Shown: positions 8,343 through 17,373 of the stretch, one piece after another
How positions within the stretch are numbered: position 1 is the stretch's first letter
Layout: each line of letters opens with the position of its first letter
Assembly: GCF_003992725.1 (NCBI RefSeq)
Contig: NZ_RZNF01000007.1
Span: 62,001-126,000 of the forward strand
Length of the DNA stretch: 64,000 nucleotides
Direction of reading: 5' to 3'
Source of the DNA: Rhodomicrobium lacus
Lineage (GTDB): Bacteria; Pseudomonadota; Alphaproteobacteria; Rhizobiales; Rhodomicrobiaceae
Made by a program: the position numbers and the translations under genes
The notes under the pieces: generated by a model
Told to the model about the DNA's origin: nothing
Databases searched by the model: none
The model's input: only the letters and a program-made list of their open reading frames with translations

Positions 8343-8968
8343 CGGTTCCCGCGTCGCTTGGGACGGGCCTGCGGCTGCTGAGCAGGCGGCTCCTCGGGCG
8401 GCGTTGCTACCGACGCGACCAGCGGCTCGACGGGCTGCAATTCGCAGCGCGCCTGTTGCAGTGCGCGGATGGTCTGGGCTCGAAAGCTTTCGCCGCGAAT
8501 CGGCGCCCGGATCGCGACGATCCCGGTCTCCGCTGGCGCGACGACGATGTTCTGATCGTCGCCTTCCGAAGTTTTTTCCGTGCTTGCCTCATCCGAAAGG
8601 CGATCCCGCCTGATCAGCAGCAGGCGAACTTCCGGTCTTTTCGAATCGGCGCCCGCGACGAGATAGAAATTTTCGCCCGAGCGCGTCGAGACGGCCAGCG
8701 TCCAGGCCGGTTCGGACAGAGGCGCGCGGACGATCACATTGCGGTCGGCCAGATCGTAGAGGCAATAGGCCGTCACGACGTCCGGCGACGAGAAAGGAAG
8801 CGTCGGGGCGGACTTGCCGTCCGGCACGACGATGGCGTTATGCGGCATCGTGGCGGCAAGTCTCGACCAGGCGTCCCCTTCGGCGAAGGAGGATATGCCG
8901 AACACCGCGAGAATATGGATGATGCCGCCGGCAACGATCCCGCCCAGCACCCAGGGCCAATTTCCCAT
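8339..8968 (-). CDS. DUF1254-type membrane-anchored protein
   Basis: The 209-residue protein starts at ATG 8968, with an N-terminal membrane helix (WVLGGIVAGGIIHILAVFGI), then a domain with AYCLYDLADRNVIVRAPL and WTLAVSTRSGENFYLVAG as in the short DUF1254 proteins found in Hyphomicrobiales. It lies 16 bases downstream of a DUF1214 gene, the usual partner. The Pro/Arg-rich C-terminus (QPQARPKRRGNR) ends at a TAG that belongs to a palindromic repeat, so the tail may have been reshaped by insertion of that repeat. Function is unknown, presumably envelope-associated. Confidence 0.75.
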   Translation of the reverse strand: MGNWPWVLGGIVAGGIIHILAVFGISSFAEGDAWSRLAATMPHNAIVVPDGKSAPTLPFSSPDVVTAYCLYDLADRNVIVRAPLSEPAWTLAVSTRSGENFYLVAGADSKRPEVRLLLIRRDRLSDEASTEKTSEGDDQNIVVAPAETGIVAIRAPIRGESFRAQTIRALQQARCELQPVEPLVASVATPPEEPPAQQPQARPKRRGNR

Positions 8969-8984
8969 CACCAGCCCCCCGCCA

Positions 8985-9563
8985 TCAGGAGCACTCCACA
9001 AGCGAGATCGTGGGCAGCACACGCCTGGCCGCGCTCAGCAGCGCATCGGGAGCGAGGGGGCGGAGGATAGTCAGGCGCAGCGCCACCCGCTCTCCCCGCT
9101 CCGAAGGAAGCCAGTTGCCGGGCTGGACGTCGGGCGAGAGGCGCACGGTGAATGCGCCGTCCGGGGCTGCGAGGATGTTCGCGCTCGAAAAGCTGGACCG
9201 GCCGGTCTTGTTCGGCATGGTTTCCCCATTCTTGCGGAACGCGGCGATATTCCACCAGAGCGCGGGGATCGCATAGCCCTTCACTTCGTAGGTGCAATCG
9301 CCTGTGAGCCGCGATCCCGCGCTGTCTCGCGTGGCCGTGAAGCTCATCGCGCTCGCGGACGTGATCGGGAGCGAGCCTTCCCGCGCCGAATGGGCGATGG
9401 TGTAAGGGTCCGCCTCGGCCGTGCCTTCCCGAAGCCAGAATGTCCAGGGGCCGTGCCTCACGGTCGTGGCGAAGAAGCCGCCGCTTACGGCGCGCCACGT
9501 CGTGCCCAACCCGAGGATCAGGGCGATGCTCGCAAACAGCAAGAACCGGGTTAGGAAAGGCAT
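8985..9563 (-). CDS. DUF1214 domain protein with N-terminal membrane anchor
   Basis: This is a 192-residue protein with an N-terminal hydrophobic segment (LLFASIALILGLGTTW). The body contains DPYTIAHSAREGSLPI, GDCTYEVKGYAIPALWWNIA and FRKNGETMPNKTGRSSFSS, the pattern of DUF1214, a beta-rich domain often fused or paired with DUF1254. Start ATG 9563. It is the first gene of a two-gene minus-strand unit with the DUF1254-type gene. Pairs of these domains are annotated as hypothetical envelope proteins and no reaction is established. Confidence 0.82.
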   Translation of the reverse strand: MPFLTRFLLFASIALILGLGTTWRAVSGGFFATTVRHGPWTFWLREGTAEADPYTIAHSAREGSLPITSASAMSFTATRDSAGSRLTGDCTYEVKGYAIPALWWNIAAFRKNGETMPNKTGRSSFSSANILAAPDGAFTVRLSPDVQPGNWLPSERGERVALRLTILRPLAPDALLSAARRVLPTISLVECS

Positions 9564-9622
9564 GGGTGCTAAACCTGACGGGGCAGCTTAACCGGACGGT
9601 GCGGAAGGCGGCGATGCGACTG

Positions 9623-11794
9623 TTATTGCGTCCTCACGGGGGGGTTGTCCAGAGTGGCGTCCTTCTGCGGGTCGGCAACCTGCAGTTTTGGCGCTTCCTT
9701 CAGAAGCTTCGACAGCGAGGAGAGCATCTTTCGCGTCTTGGCGGGCATGCGCTTCGACGCGTCGGCGCCACCGCCGAAGCCCGGTTCGTCGCGTCTGATT
9801 TCCGAAAGCCGCTGCCGTTCCTCGACCTGCCGCGGATGCAGCGGGAGGCCCGGTATCTGCGGAATATCCATGCTTGAATGCGCCGCAGCCATGTATTGAT
9901 GCCAGACAGGCGCTGAGAGATGACCGCCCGTGGTGCCCGCCGCCATTTCACTGAAATCGTCATTGCCGAACCAGACGCCCGTCACATACTGGCCGGTGAA
10001 GCCCACGAACCAGACGTCGCGCGGGCCGGAACTCGTGCCCGTCTTGCCGACCGCCGTGGTGAAATCGAGCCGCGCGGCGGCGCCCGAGCCTTCGGTCACC
10101 ACCTTTTCCAGCATGGTGTTCAGCGTTTCGATATCCTCGCGCTTGAAGATCTGCGCCGGGGCGGGTTCGTCCCGCTCGCGGGAATAAACGACCTCGTCCT
10201 TCGTGTTGCGCAGTTCCACGATGCCGTAGGGCCGAATCGCCTTGCCGCCGCTTGCGAAAACGGCGAAGCCCGCGGTGTGATCGATCGGCGCGACGCCGGA
10301 GTCTCCCAGCGCCATGGAGCAGGTCTTTCGCACCGACGTCAGGCCGATCTTGTGTACGTTCTCAAGCAGCTTGTCGCGACCGACATCGAGCGAAAGCCGC
10401 ACGGCGATGGTGTTGATCGACTTCGCCATCGCCTCGTAAAGCGTCATGGCGCGGCCGCTCACGCCGCCGCCGTAGTTCGACGGAGACCAGTTTCCGCATG
10501 TCGGCGCAACGTCCGGGTAAACCTTGTTGGGCCGGATGCCGGATTCGATGGCTGTCAGATAGACATACGGCTTGAAGGACGAACCGGGCTGCCGCTGTCC
10601 CCTCGTGGCGCGGTTGAACTGGCTGTCGCCATAATCCCGGCCGCCGACGATCACCCGCACGGCGCCGTCGGTGTCCATGGAGACGAGCGAGGCCTGCGTC
10701 GCGCGCGCATATTTCGCCTCGCGCTCGAAGGCGTTGTCGATCACCTGCTCGGCAAGCTTCTGGAGCGGCACGTCAACCGTGGTGCGCGCAGTCAAAACGT
10801 ATTCGCCCTTGCCTCGCATGAGGCGCTGCACTTCCTCGAAGGCCCAGTCGAGGAAATAGTTCGGGACGTACACTTCCTGCCGGTCGACGATCTTCGCGGC
10901 ATTGAGGCGCGCGGCGTGAACCTGTCCCTCGGTCATGAAGCCCGCATCGACGAGGTTCGACAGCACCTGATTGGTGCGCGCGCGCGAATCGACCGGGTTC
11001 GAATGCGGCGCGTATTTCGTCGGCGCCTTGAACAGGCCCGCGAGCACCGCAGCTTCCGCGAGGTTGATGTCGCGCACAGACTTGCCGAAGTAGAACTGTG
11101 ACGCCGCCTCCACACCGAAGGTGCCGCCGCCAAGATAGGCGCGGTCGAGATAAAGCTTCAGGATTTCCTTCTTCGTCAGGTGCGCTTCCAGCCACAGAGC
11201 GAGATACACCTCGCGGATCTTGCGCTGAATGGACCGCTCCGACGATAGGAACAGGTTTTTCGCAAGCTGCTGCGTCAGCGAACTGCCACCTTGCACGACG
11301 GTGTCGGAACGCGCGTTCTGCACGAGTGCGCGTCCCGTGCCGATGATGTCGATGCCGAAATGATCGAAGAAACGGCGGTCTTCCGTCGCCATCGTCGCCT
11401 TGACGAGGACGTCGGGAATTTCCTCAAGCGGTACGGCATCGGAAAACTGGATGCCGCGCTTGCCGATCTCGTTGCCGTAGCGGTCGAGAAAGGTGACGGA
11501 AAATTCGCTGCCTGTGCGCCAATTGGGGTTTTTCGTGAGTTCGATCGCTGGCAGCTCGAACATGAGCACTACGGCGAGGCCCGCCGTGCCAAGCGTCATC
11601 GCCTCCGAAACGAACTCCGTCGCCATGCGCCGCGAGCCCGTCACACGGAAGCGCTGGAAGAAATTGTTGTAGTTTGCCCACGAGTCTTTAAATCTCGCAT
11701 ACAGGCCGTAGAGCGAGGAATCGATCCAGGAATCGAGCGCAAGCCAGTTGATTGTCCGGCTGCGCCTGTTCGGTTTGGTAATCCAGTCCCGCAC
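9623..11794 (-). CDS. Class A penicillin-binding protein (PBP1-type glycosyltransferase/transpeptidase)
   Basis: This 723-residue bifunctional peptidoglycan synthase has a single membrane helix at about 66-82, a GT51 domain with catalytic Glu138 in [12 protein letters not shown] and motif [12 protein letters not shown] (169-180), then a transpeptidase domain with SxxK at Ser405 (PGSSFKP), SxN at 459-461 (KSINT) and KTG at 584-586 (GKTGTSSG). It polymerises lipid II and crosslinks stem peptides in the periplasm. The 60-residue cytoplasmic N-terminus before the helix is longer than in enteric PBP1A. The gene is divergent from ycgN and appears monocistronic. All catalytic motifs are intact. Confidence 0.93.
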   Translation of the reverse strand: MRDWITKPNRRSRTINWLALDSWIDSSLYGLYARFKDSWANYNNFFQRFRVTGSRRMATEFVSEAMTLGTAGLAVVLMFELPAIELTKNPNWRTGSEFSVTFLDRYGNEIGKRGIQFSDAVPLEEIPDVLVKATMATEDRRFFDHFGIDIIGTGRALVQNARSDTVVQGGSSLTQQLAKNLFLSSERSIQRKIREVYLALWLEAHLTKKEILKLYLDRAYLGGGTFGVEAASQFYFGKSVRDINLAEAAVLAGLFKAPTKYAPHSNPVDSRARTNQVLSNLVDAGFMTEGQVHAARLNAAKIVDRQEVYVPNYFLDWAFEEVQRLMRGKGEYVLTARTTVDVPLQKLAEQVIDNAFEREAKYARATQASLVSMDTDGAVRVIVGGRDYGDSQFNRATRGQRQPGSSFKPYVYLTAIESGIRPNKVYPDVAPTCGNWSPSNYGGGVSGRAMTLYEAMAKSINTIAVRLSLDVGRDKLLENVHKIGLTSVRKTCSMALGDSGVAPIDHTAGFAVFASGGKAIRPYGIVELRNTKDEVVYSRERDEPAPAQIFKREDIETLNTMLEKVVTEGSGAAARLDFTTAVGKTGTSSGPRDVWFVGFTGQYVTGVWFGNDDFSEMAAGTTGGHLSAPVWHQYMAAAHSSMDIPQIPGLPLHPRQVEERQRLSEIRRDEPGFGGGADASKRMPAKTRKMLSSLSKLLKEAPKLQVADPQKDATLDNPPVRTQ

Positions 11795-11836
11795 GTGTCT
11801 TCACAGCTTCCCGTTGTCTTCCATCCGGCCGGTACT

Positions 11837-12361
11837 ATGCCAAGAAACGAGTCTGCAAAACAGTTAAAATGGCAAGGCTCAATTGCCGGTACGGCCACTA
11901 AATCGGACAAGGCTGGGGACGAAGCGCCCTTCTGGAAGACGAAGACGCTTGAAGATATGTCGACCGAGGAGTGGGAGTCACTCTGCGACGGTTGCGGCCA
12001 GTGCTGCCTGATCAAGCTCGAAGACGAAGACACGGGCCAGATCGCCGTCACGCGCCTCGCCTGCAAGCTCCTCGACCTCGGAACCTGCCAGTGCTCGAAC
12101 TATCCCGCGCGGCAGGATCATGTTCACGATTGCGTCAAGCTGACGCCCGAAGATGTACGCCGAATCGCCTGGCTTCCCGAAACCTGCGCCTACCGCCTTG
12201 CCTCGGAGGGAAAGGACCTCGGCTGGTGGCACCCTCTTGTATCAGGCACACGAGACACCGTATTCGAGGCGGGGATTGCGATAAGAGGCTCCGCCATCAG
12301 CGAAAAAAAGGTGCGCGTCGAGCGCTACCCCGCTCATATCGTCGGCTGGCTCAAGCCCTGA
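11837..12361 (+). CDS. YcgN family cysteine-cluster protein (UPF0260)
   Basis: The 174-residue protein matches YcgN/UPF0260: [20 protein letters not shown], then the CGQCC cluster, [24 protein letters not shown] and [20 protein letters not shown]. The conserved Cys set suggests a zinc or iron-sulfur site. The family sits beside the YkgJ cysteine-cluster proteins, and its function is not established. I took ATG 11837; the conserved part begins near residue 33, so an inner start is possible. It is divergent from the penicillin-binding protein gene, with only 42 bases between starts. Confidence 0.88.
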   Translation: MPRNESAKQLKWQGSIAGTATKSDKAGDEAPFWKTKTLEDMSTEEWESLCDGCGQCCLIKLEDEDTGQIAVTRLACKLLDLGTCQCSNYPARQDHVHDCVKLTPEDVRRIAWLPETCAYRLASEGKDLGWWHPLVSGTRDTVFEAGIAIRGSAISEKKVRVERYPAHIVGWLKP

Positions 12362-12549
12362 TCCCCCGCCGGCACGCCTGCCTGCCGCATTCTTTCGACA
12401 AGCCCTAAAATGGCTTCAAAACGATAGCACGGTTGCGGGCGCTTCGAAGGGTGCCTCCTTCGAAGCCTTGGCCGACGGTGCTCTGGCTGTCCGGCGGTCA
12501 AAGGCATTGCGTTCCTTCCGAACTGAAGTTTTTATTAAAATCGGAAAAA

Positions 12550-13014
12550 ATGGCGGACAGTCGCGGAGTGGCCGCGCGGTTCGCGCGAGATTACGGCATG
12601 ACATTTGCGCAAGGCGGCTACATTTCTCTGGAAGCAGATTTTGGCGGAACCGGCGTTTTCGTGCCGGTCGGGCACCTGCTGCAGCCGAAGCTTGTCTTGA
12701 CCTCGGCCGTGAAGGATCTGCTTCGGGAGCGCAAGCTGGAGGAACGGCAAGTTGTTCTCCTTCATGCCGTCGCCACGCGTATCTCGGGCGAATGTGCCAT
12801 CGCGAACGAAGCCGTATTGAAAAGCCTGAAGGAAGTGCGGGCTTCCTCTCTGGTGCTTGAGTGGCGCGTCGCTTTTCCCGGACTGGGCGCGGTCCGCGCT
12901 CTTTTCGCGCTTACGGTGCTGGAAGAAGCCACCGGCGTGGAGAACTTTCGCGTGGCTTTGCACCTCGCCGGCCGCCCGCTGCTTGAGCCTTTATGTTGCG
13001 AAAATAAATGCTAA
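12550..13014 (+). CDS. Hypothetical protein, unrecognised
   Basis: This 154-residue open frame starts at ATG 12550 (MADSRGVAARFARDYG). I do not recognise the family. It contains GGYISLEADFGGTGVFVPVG, a charged helix (VKDLLRERKLEERQVV) and a C-terminal segment rich in Leu/Val/Glu ending CCENKC. There is no signal peptide or membrane helix. Third-position GC is moderately high, in line with the neighbours, and favours this frame over the opposite-strand frame at 12535-12963. The ribosome site is poor, so the exact start is uncertain. Confidence 0.5.
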   Translation: MADSRGVAARFARDYGMTFAQGGYISLEADFGGTGVFVPVGHLLQPKLVLTSAVKDLLRERKLEERQVVLLHAVATRISGECAIANEAVLKSLKEVRASSLVLEWRVAFPGLGAVRALFALTVLEEATGVENFRVALHLAGRPLLEPLCCENKC

Positions 13015-13095
13015 ACTCCCGCCTGATCTCCAGCAAGGATCATCGGTTCATCGTGTGTTCAGCATCAGGAGTCTATCTCTGGCCTCGAACCGCAC

Positions 13096-13362
13096 ATGAA
13101 ATACATGCTCGCTGCCCTCGTGATTTCGACCGCAGCCGGCGGACATCTTTCCGCTTCGGCGAGCGAAGCCACGTGCTCCGCAAGCTGGACCAGAGGAAAT
13201 TACAAAACTTACCAGCAGATCCAGGACGAGTTGAAGGATCGCCTCAGAAACGCGAAAATTCTGAAACTGTCGCTTTGCGCCTCGGCCTCGGAACCCTATT
13301 TTCAGGCGACGATCCTCAACGAGTCCGGCAAGGTGGTGATCGTGAAGCTTGCCGCGCGCTGA
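13096..13362 (+). CDS. Small periplasmic PepSY-like protein
   Basis: The product is 88 residues: a signal peptide (MLAALVISTAAGGHLSASA), then one small domain with YQQIQDELKDRLRNAKILKL and YFQATILNESGKVVIVKLAA. The helix followed by a strand pair ending in a Gly-Lys turn is the PepSY pattern. It lies 86 bases before an OmpR-type regulator and EnvZ-like kinase on the same strand. Small PepSY proteins commonly precede such systems in Hyphomicrobiales and may modulate the sensor in the periplasm. Assignment rests on pattern and context. Confidence 0.6.
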   Translation: MKYMLAALVISTAAGGHLSASASEATCSASWTRGNYKTYQQIQDELKDRLRNAKILKLSLCASASEPYFQATILNESGKVVIVKLAAR

Positions 13363-13448
13363 AAAGCATGGCGGCGAAGGGTGCTTCTGGGCCGTTGACG
13401 ACGGCATTCGACATAAAAAAGTGTCTGGATCGGACCGCTGGGTAACGG

Positions 13449-14141
13449 ATGCGTATTCTCGTGCTCGAAGACGATGTGGATTTGAGCCGCCAGCTCGTCG
13501 CGGCGATGACGGAAGCAGGCTATGCGGCCGACGCGGCCTTCGATGGCGAGGAAGGCGCCTGGCTCGGCGAGACGGAGCCTTACGACGCAATCATCCTCGA
13601 TCTGGGCCTTCCAAAGCTCGACGGGCTTTCCGTCCTCGAACGCTGGCGCAAGGCGAACGTCAAGACGCCTGTGCTCATCCTTACCGCGCGCGACCGGTGG
13701 AGCGAGAAGGTCGCCGGCATCAACGCGGGCGCGGATGATTATGTCGCCAAGCCGTTCCAGATGGAGGAGGTGATTGCCCGCATCCGCGCCCTGCTGCGCC
13801 GGAGTGCCGGCGTCGCCAAGGCCGAACTCGACTGCGGCGAGTTGCGGCTCGACACTCGCACCGCGCGCGTAACCTACAGGGGAACCGCGGTAAAGCTGAC
13901 CGGTCTCGAATTCCGGCTTCTTTCCTATCTGATGCATCATCAGGCGCGCGTCGTCTCACGGACCGAACTCGTCGACCACCTTTACCAGCAGGATTTCGAG
14001 CGCGACTCGAACACCATCGAGGTCTTCATCGGCAGGCTGCGCCGCAAGATTCCCGCCGACGTCATCCACACGGTGCGCGGGCTTGGCTATTGCCTCTCGG
14101 CCGCCGCCGATCCCGAAGGGGGCGCGAAAAAAGGCTCATGA
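13449..14141 (+). CDS. OmpR/PhoP-family response regulator
   Basis: The 230-residue regulator has a receiver domain at 1-115 (acidic pair in LEDDVD, phospho-acceptor Asp51 in IILDLGLP, Thr in LTARD, Lys in VAKPF) and a winged-helix DNA-binding domain from about 125 (LTGLEFRLLSYLMHH, RTELVDHLY, NTIEVFIGRLRRKI). Its stop overlaps the start of the sensor kinase in an ATGA junction, so the two are translationally coupled. Targets are unknown. The PepSY-like gene upstream is probably in the same operon. Confidence 0.93.
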   Translation: MRILVLEDDVDLSRQLVAAMTEAGYAADAAFDGEEGAWLGETEPYDAIILDLGLPKLDGLSVLERWRKANVKTPVLILTARDRWSEKVAGINAGADDYVAKPFQMEEVIARIRALLRRSAGVAKAELDCGELRLDTRTARVTYRGTAVKLTGLEFRLLSYLMHHQARVVSRTELVDHLYQQDFERDSNTIEVFIGRLRRKIPADVIHTVRGLGYCLSAAADPEGGAKKGS

Positions 14142-15514
14142 AGGGCAATTCGCTCGCACTGCGCCTTCTGATTTCGTCTGCGGCCTGGATCGTGACCATC
14201 CTTGCGATCACCGCCGCGATCCTGATCTCGCTGTGCGACAACATCCTCGAAGCCAGCTTCGACGCGCGCCTCAACCAATATCTCGAAAACATCATCGCGC
14301 GGACGGCGCCGCAGGGCACGCACGACATCCGCCGCCCCGACGATGACGGGGAGCCGCTGTTTTCCAAACCGCTGTCGGGCGCATATTGGCAAATCCGCCC
14401 GCAGGATCCCAACAGCGAGCCGATGTTCAAATCGGCCTCGCTCGTCGGCGAAACGTACAAGACGCCGAGTGAACTCGGAATCAAGCCCGACGAGCGGCAG
14501 CTGCGCCAGACTTACGCCGAGGGCCCGGAGGGGCAGCTTCTTCGCGTGCTGGAGCGGGATATCGATTTCGGGCAGGAGAACGAGAGCCGTATTTTCTCGA
14601 TCTCCGTGGCGTTCGATACCGCAGACATCGATACGGAGGCGCGCTATCTCACAAACATCATCGTTCTGACGCTTGCGCTTCTCGGCGGCGGATTGCTGCT
14701 GGCAACGTTCTTTCAGGTGCGGTTCGGGCTCAGCCCCTTGCAGGACATGGGGCGGCAGCTTGCCGCCATCCGCGCGGGCGAGGAAACGAAGCTGACGGGC
14801 ACACCACCGGCTGAAATCCAGCCCCTTCAGGAGGAGCTGAACGCGCTCATCGAGGCAAACCAGAACGTCGTGGAGCGCGCGCGGACGCATGTGGGCAACC
14901 TCGCGCATGCGCTCAAGACGCCGCTCAGCGTGATCATGAACGAGGCCGATTCGCAGGAGGGCGAGTTTGCGGGCAAGGTTTCGCGGCAGGCCACGATCAT
15001 GCGCCAGCAGATTTCGCATTACCTCGACCGCGCGCGCATCGCGGCGCAGATCCGCCCTGCCGTGGGCGTCACGGACGTCGGCGCGGAATTGACCGCGATT
15101 TCCCGCGCGCTCAAGAAAATCTACGAAGCGCGCTCACTGACGCTCGAAGTGGAATGCCCCGGCGGCGTCCGCTTCTTCGGCGAGAAGCAGGATTTCGACG
15201 AGATGGCGGGCAATCTCATGGATAACGCCTGCAAATGGGCGCGATCGAGCGTCGTGGTGAGGGTCGAGCAGCCAGCGGTCGCGCGTGGCGAACGTACCTT
15301 CCGCCTGATCATCGAAGACGATGGGCCGGGTTTGCCGGAGTCCTTCCGGCAGAGTGCCGTCAAGCGCGGACAGCGGCTCGACGAAAGCGTTCCCGGCTCG
15401 GGGCTCGGCCTTTCCATCGTCGCGGATCTGTCTCACCTCTATCGTGGGTCGCTCAGCCTCGAAGAAGCTGCGGGGGGGGGCCTTCGCGCGTGCCTGATGC
15501 TGCCGGCGGCGTAA
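14138..15514 (+). CDS. Membrane sensor histidine kinase
   Basis: This 458-residue kinase has membrane helices at about 10-32 and 172-193, a periplasmic sensor region between them, and a HAMP-like linker. Phospho-acceptor His257 lies in NLAHALKTPLSV, followed by an ATPase domain with N box NLMDNACKWA, G1 EDDGPGLP and G2 GSGLGLSIV. It phosphorylates the response regulator encoded just upstream. The periplasmic part has no named sensor domain that I recognise. Kinases of this build with PepSY partners often respond to cationic peptides or divalent metals, but no signal is shown here. Confidence 0.92.
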   Translation: MKGNSLALRLLISSAAWIVTILAITAAILISLCDNILEASFDARLNQYLENIIARTAPQGTHDIRRPDDDGEPLFSKPLSGAYWQIRPQDPNSEPMFKSASLVGETYKTPSELGIKPDERQLRQTYAEGPEGQLLRVLERDIDFGQENESRIFSISVAFDTADIDTEARYLTNIIVLTLALLGGGLLLATFFQVRFGLSPLQDMGRQLAAIRAGEETKLTGTPPAEIQPLQEELNALIEANQNVVERARTHVGNLAHALKTPLSVIMNEADSQEGEFAGKVSRQATIMRQQISHYLDRARIAAQIRPAVGVTDVGAELTAISRALKKIYEARSLTLEVECPGGVRFFGEKQDFDEMAGNLMDNACKWARSSVVVRVEQPAVARGERTFRLIIEDDGPGLPESFRQSAVKRGQRLDESVPGSGLGLSIVADLSHLYRGSLSLEEAAGGGLRACLMLPAA

Positions 15515-15604
15515 TGGACGCAAAAATGCCCGATTGCCCCGTAAACCCTTCCAAAAGGTTAACGGCTGGGAGGGGCAGCGATTCGGGCTGCTTCGCAGGG
15601 GACA

Positions 15605-16054
15605 ATGAAGAAACTCACACTTTTATTCGCTTCGCTCGCGCTGGCAGTCGTGTCGACGGGGTGCGCCACCAAGGAAGATACGGGCACGCTTCTCGGCGCG
15701 GGCACGGGCGCGCTCATCGGCAATCAGTTCGGCCATGGCGGCGGGCGCGTTGCGGCGACGGTCGGCGGCGCGCTGATCGGCGGCTTCATCGGCAATCGCA
15801 TCGGCAAGTCGATGGACGACGAGGACCGCCGCCGCGCCTACGAAGCGCAGTATGCCGCTTTCAACAGCGGCCAGCGCACCGAATGGCGCAACCCGAACAA
15901 CGGCCGTTACGGCTACGTGACGCCGCGCCGGGCCTACACCTACCAGAACTATCAGTGCCGCGAATTCGAGCAGACGATCTATATCGACGGACGCCCCGAA
16001 ACGATGGTCGGCAAGGCGTGCCAGCAGCCCGACGGAACGTGGCGCGAGGCGTAG
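15605..16054 (+). CDS. Glycine-zipper lipoprotein (17-kDa surface antigen-like)
   Basis: This 149-residue lipoprotein has a signal sequence with lipobox VSTGC (Cys20), followed by a glycine-zipper segment, GTLLGAGTGALIGNQFGHGGG and GGALIGGFIGNRIGKSM, which can insert in or pack against the outer membrane. A soluble C-terminal domain follows (RTEWRNPNNGRYGYVTPRRAY, then YQCREFEQTIYIDGRPE and ACQQPDGTW). This is the Rickettsia 17-kDa antigen-like family. It follows the sensor kinase on the same strand after 90 bases and may belong to its regulon. Confidence 0.85.
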   Translation: MKKLTLLFASLALAVVSTGCATKEDTGTLLGAGTGALIGNQFGHGGGRVAATVGGALIGGFIGNRIGKSMDDEDRRRAYEAQYAAFNSGQRTEWRNPNNGRYGYVTPRRAYTYQNYQCREFEQTIYIDGRPETMVGKACQQPDGTWREA

Positions 16055-16392
16055 AGAACGCGTTCTGGTCGGATTGCATCGAATCCGATCGGGCAAGAGG
16101 CCCGTTACCAAGAGACAGACCGCTATCCGACATGTTTTTCAACCTGATCGGGTAGCGCTTTGATTCCGGCATATGCCGTTTGACTCCTCGCGGAGCAAAG
16201 CGATGCGCCTTGCAACGTCGTGCGGCCAATCGGACGCGGCACGACGCGGTGAATCTTGGCTGGTCCGCTCTGACGCAGGCCGATTCAGGTTTTACGATTG
16301 ACGCGCGACAAGCAAAAAAGCGCGCTCTGATACTTCAATGCATACGGCCCGCAATTTTACATCAGGACCGCACGGCTTAATTCATGCGACAA
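16055..16392. other. Intergenic, no gene seen
   Basis: This stretch lies between convergent genes. It contains no open frame with coding character and no clear terminator. Base composition falls towards AT on the right, where the SGNH-hydrolase gene begins to be read. Confidence 0.5.
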
Positions 16393-17256
16393 TCAGAACG
16401 CGTACCTTTGGATGAAGTTTGCCAGCGCGGCCGCACCCTCGGCATTCGGGTGAATTTCGTCTTTGTAAAAGCGAAGATTCCACGCGGACGCGTCGCCCTT
16501 GTAGATCTCGACAAGGTCTACAATCTTTATTTTTCTGGAGAATCTCTCTTCTGAACCAGTCAGTTTCTCTCGAAACGACTCCCCCGACTTGAACTCATCG
16601 GTAGTCGGATACAAGACGATCGAAACATCGGTATCTTTGTAATCATCAAGGAACTTGTTAACCTCCTCGACGAGATCGGGGTCTTTGACGACCAGCTCCC
16701 TCGGTGTCGATGCTTCACAATCCGGAAGTGCGTATTTTCTGACAGCAAAATATAAATGCGAAACGGGTGAGGATGTTGGATGCGTGCTATTGCACCTCCA
16801 GGAGGAGGGAGCGTCAAAATCAGCACTGTTCAAGACGAAGATGATTTTCTTCGGACTTCCTATGAATTTTTTCGCTGCAATGAAATAGGCCAACTCGTTT
16901 TTAAAACTCCAGCTCCCGTCCGCGATAGCAAAAACATCGAAAGGTGAGACAGCGTCCAGTCTCTCGCCCACACGCTCGGACTGAGCCAAGGGATTACCGC
17001 CAAAGACGACACTGTCTCCGGCAACGATGATGGCCTCTCTTTCTCCGGGATAAGTTTTCCGGCTTATCATCGATAGATTGTTGATCGTCCAGTCATTCAA
17101 CAAAAACCGTCCACTCTGGTTCGCCAATGGAATATATCCGGTGGTCGGATTTGCGCTCCTGATCGGCACGTCAGCCAAGCCAGCAATTCTGACGGATGCT
17201 TCAGCGGCCACAACAACAAGAAGCAATGCAACTATAGCAGCTTTGATGTATTTCAT
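16393..17256 (-). CDS. SGNH/GDSL-hydrolase-like exported protein
   Basis: The 287-residue protein starts at ATG 17256 behind a CTGGAG ribosome site, with an N-terminal signal or anchor (AAIVALLLVVVAAEA). Block I is IIVAGDSVVFGGN (nucleophile Ser in GDS). Near the C-terminus DEIHPNAEGAAALANFI gives the catalytic Asp and His of block V. Known relatives are esterases and O-acetyl-polysaccharide hydrolases or transferases acting in the periplasm. Composition is clearly more AT-rich than the surroundings, with AT-ending codons, which suggests recent transfer. There is no polysaccharide gene cluster next to it. Confidence 0.72.
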   Translation of the reverse strand: MKYIKAAIVALLLVVVAAEASVRIAGLADVPIRSANPTTGYIPLANQSGRFLLNDWTINNLSMISRKTYPGEREAIIVAGDSVVFGGNPLAQSERVGERLDAVSPFDVFAIADGSWSFKNELAYFIAAKKFIGSPKKIIFVLNSADFDAPSSWRCNSTHPTSSPVSHLYFAVRKYALPDCEASTPRELVVKDPDLVEEVNKFLDDYKDTDVSIVLYPTTDEFKSGESFREKLTGSEERFSRKIKIVDLVEIYKGDASAWNLRFYKDEIHPNAEGAAALANFIQRYAF

Positions 17257-17373
17257 TTCAAGCTCCAGCAAATTCTCATGCGTTAAAATGCAAGCTATTC
17301 CGACGAAGGCGAATGCAATTCATTTACATAATATTTACAACAAACGTCCCTCTGTCAGGGAAAAGGAACGCAT

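Noticed and set aside
12535-12963. A minus-strand frame overlapping the hypothetical gene at 12550-13014
   Set aside because: Its product is His/Arg/Gln-rich without hydrophobic core pattern; the plus-strand frame has better third-base composition.
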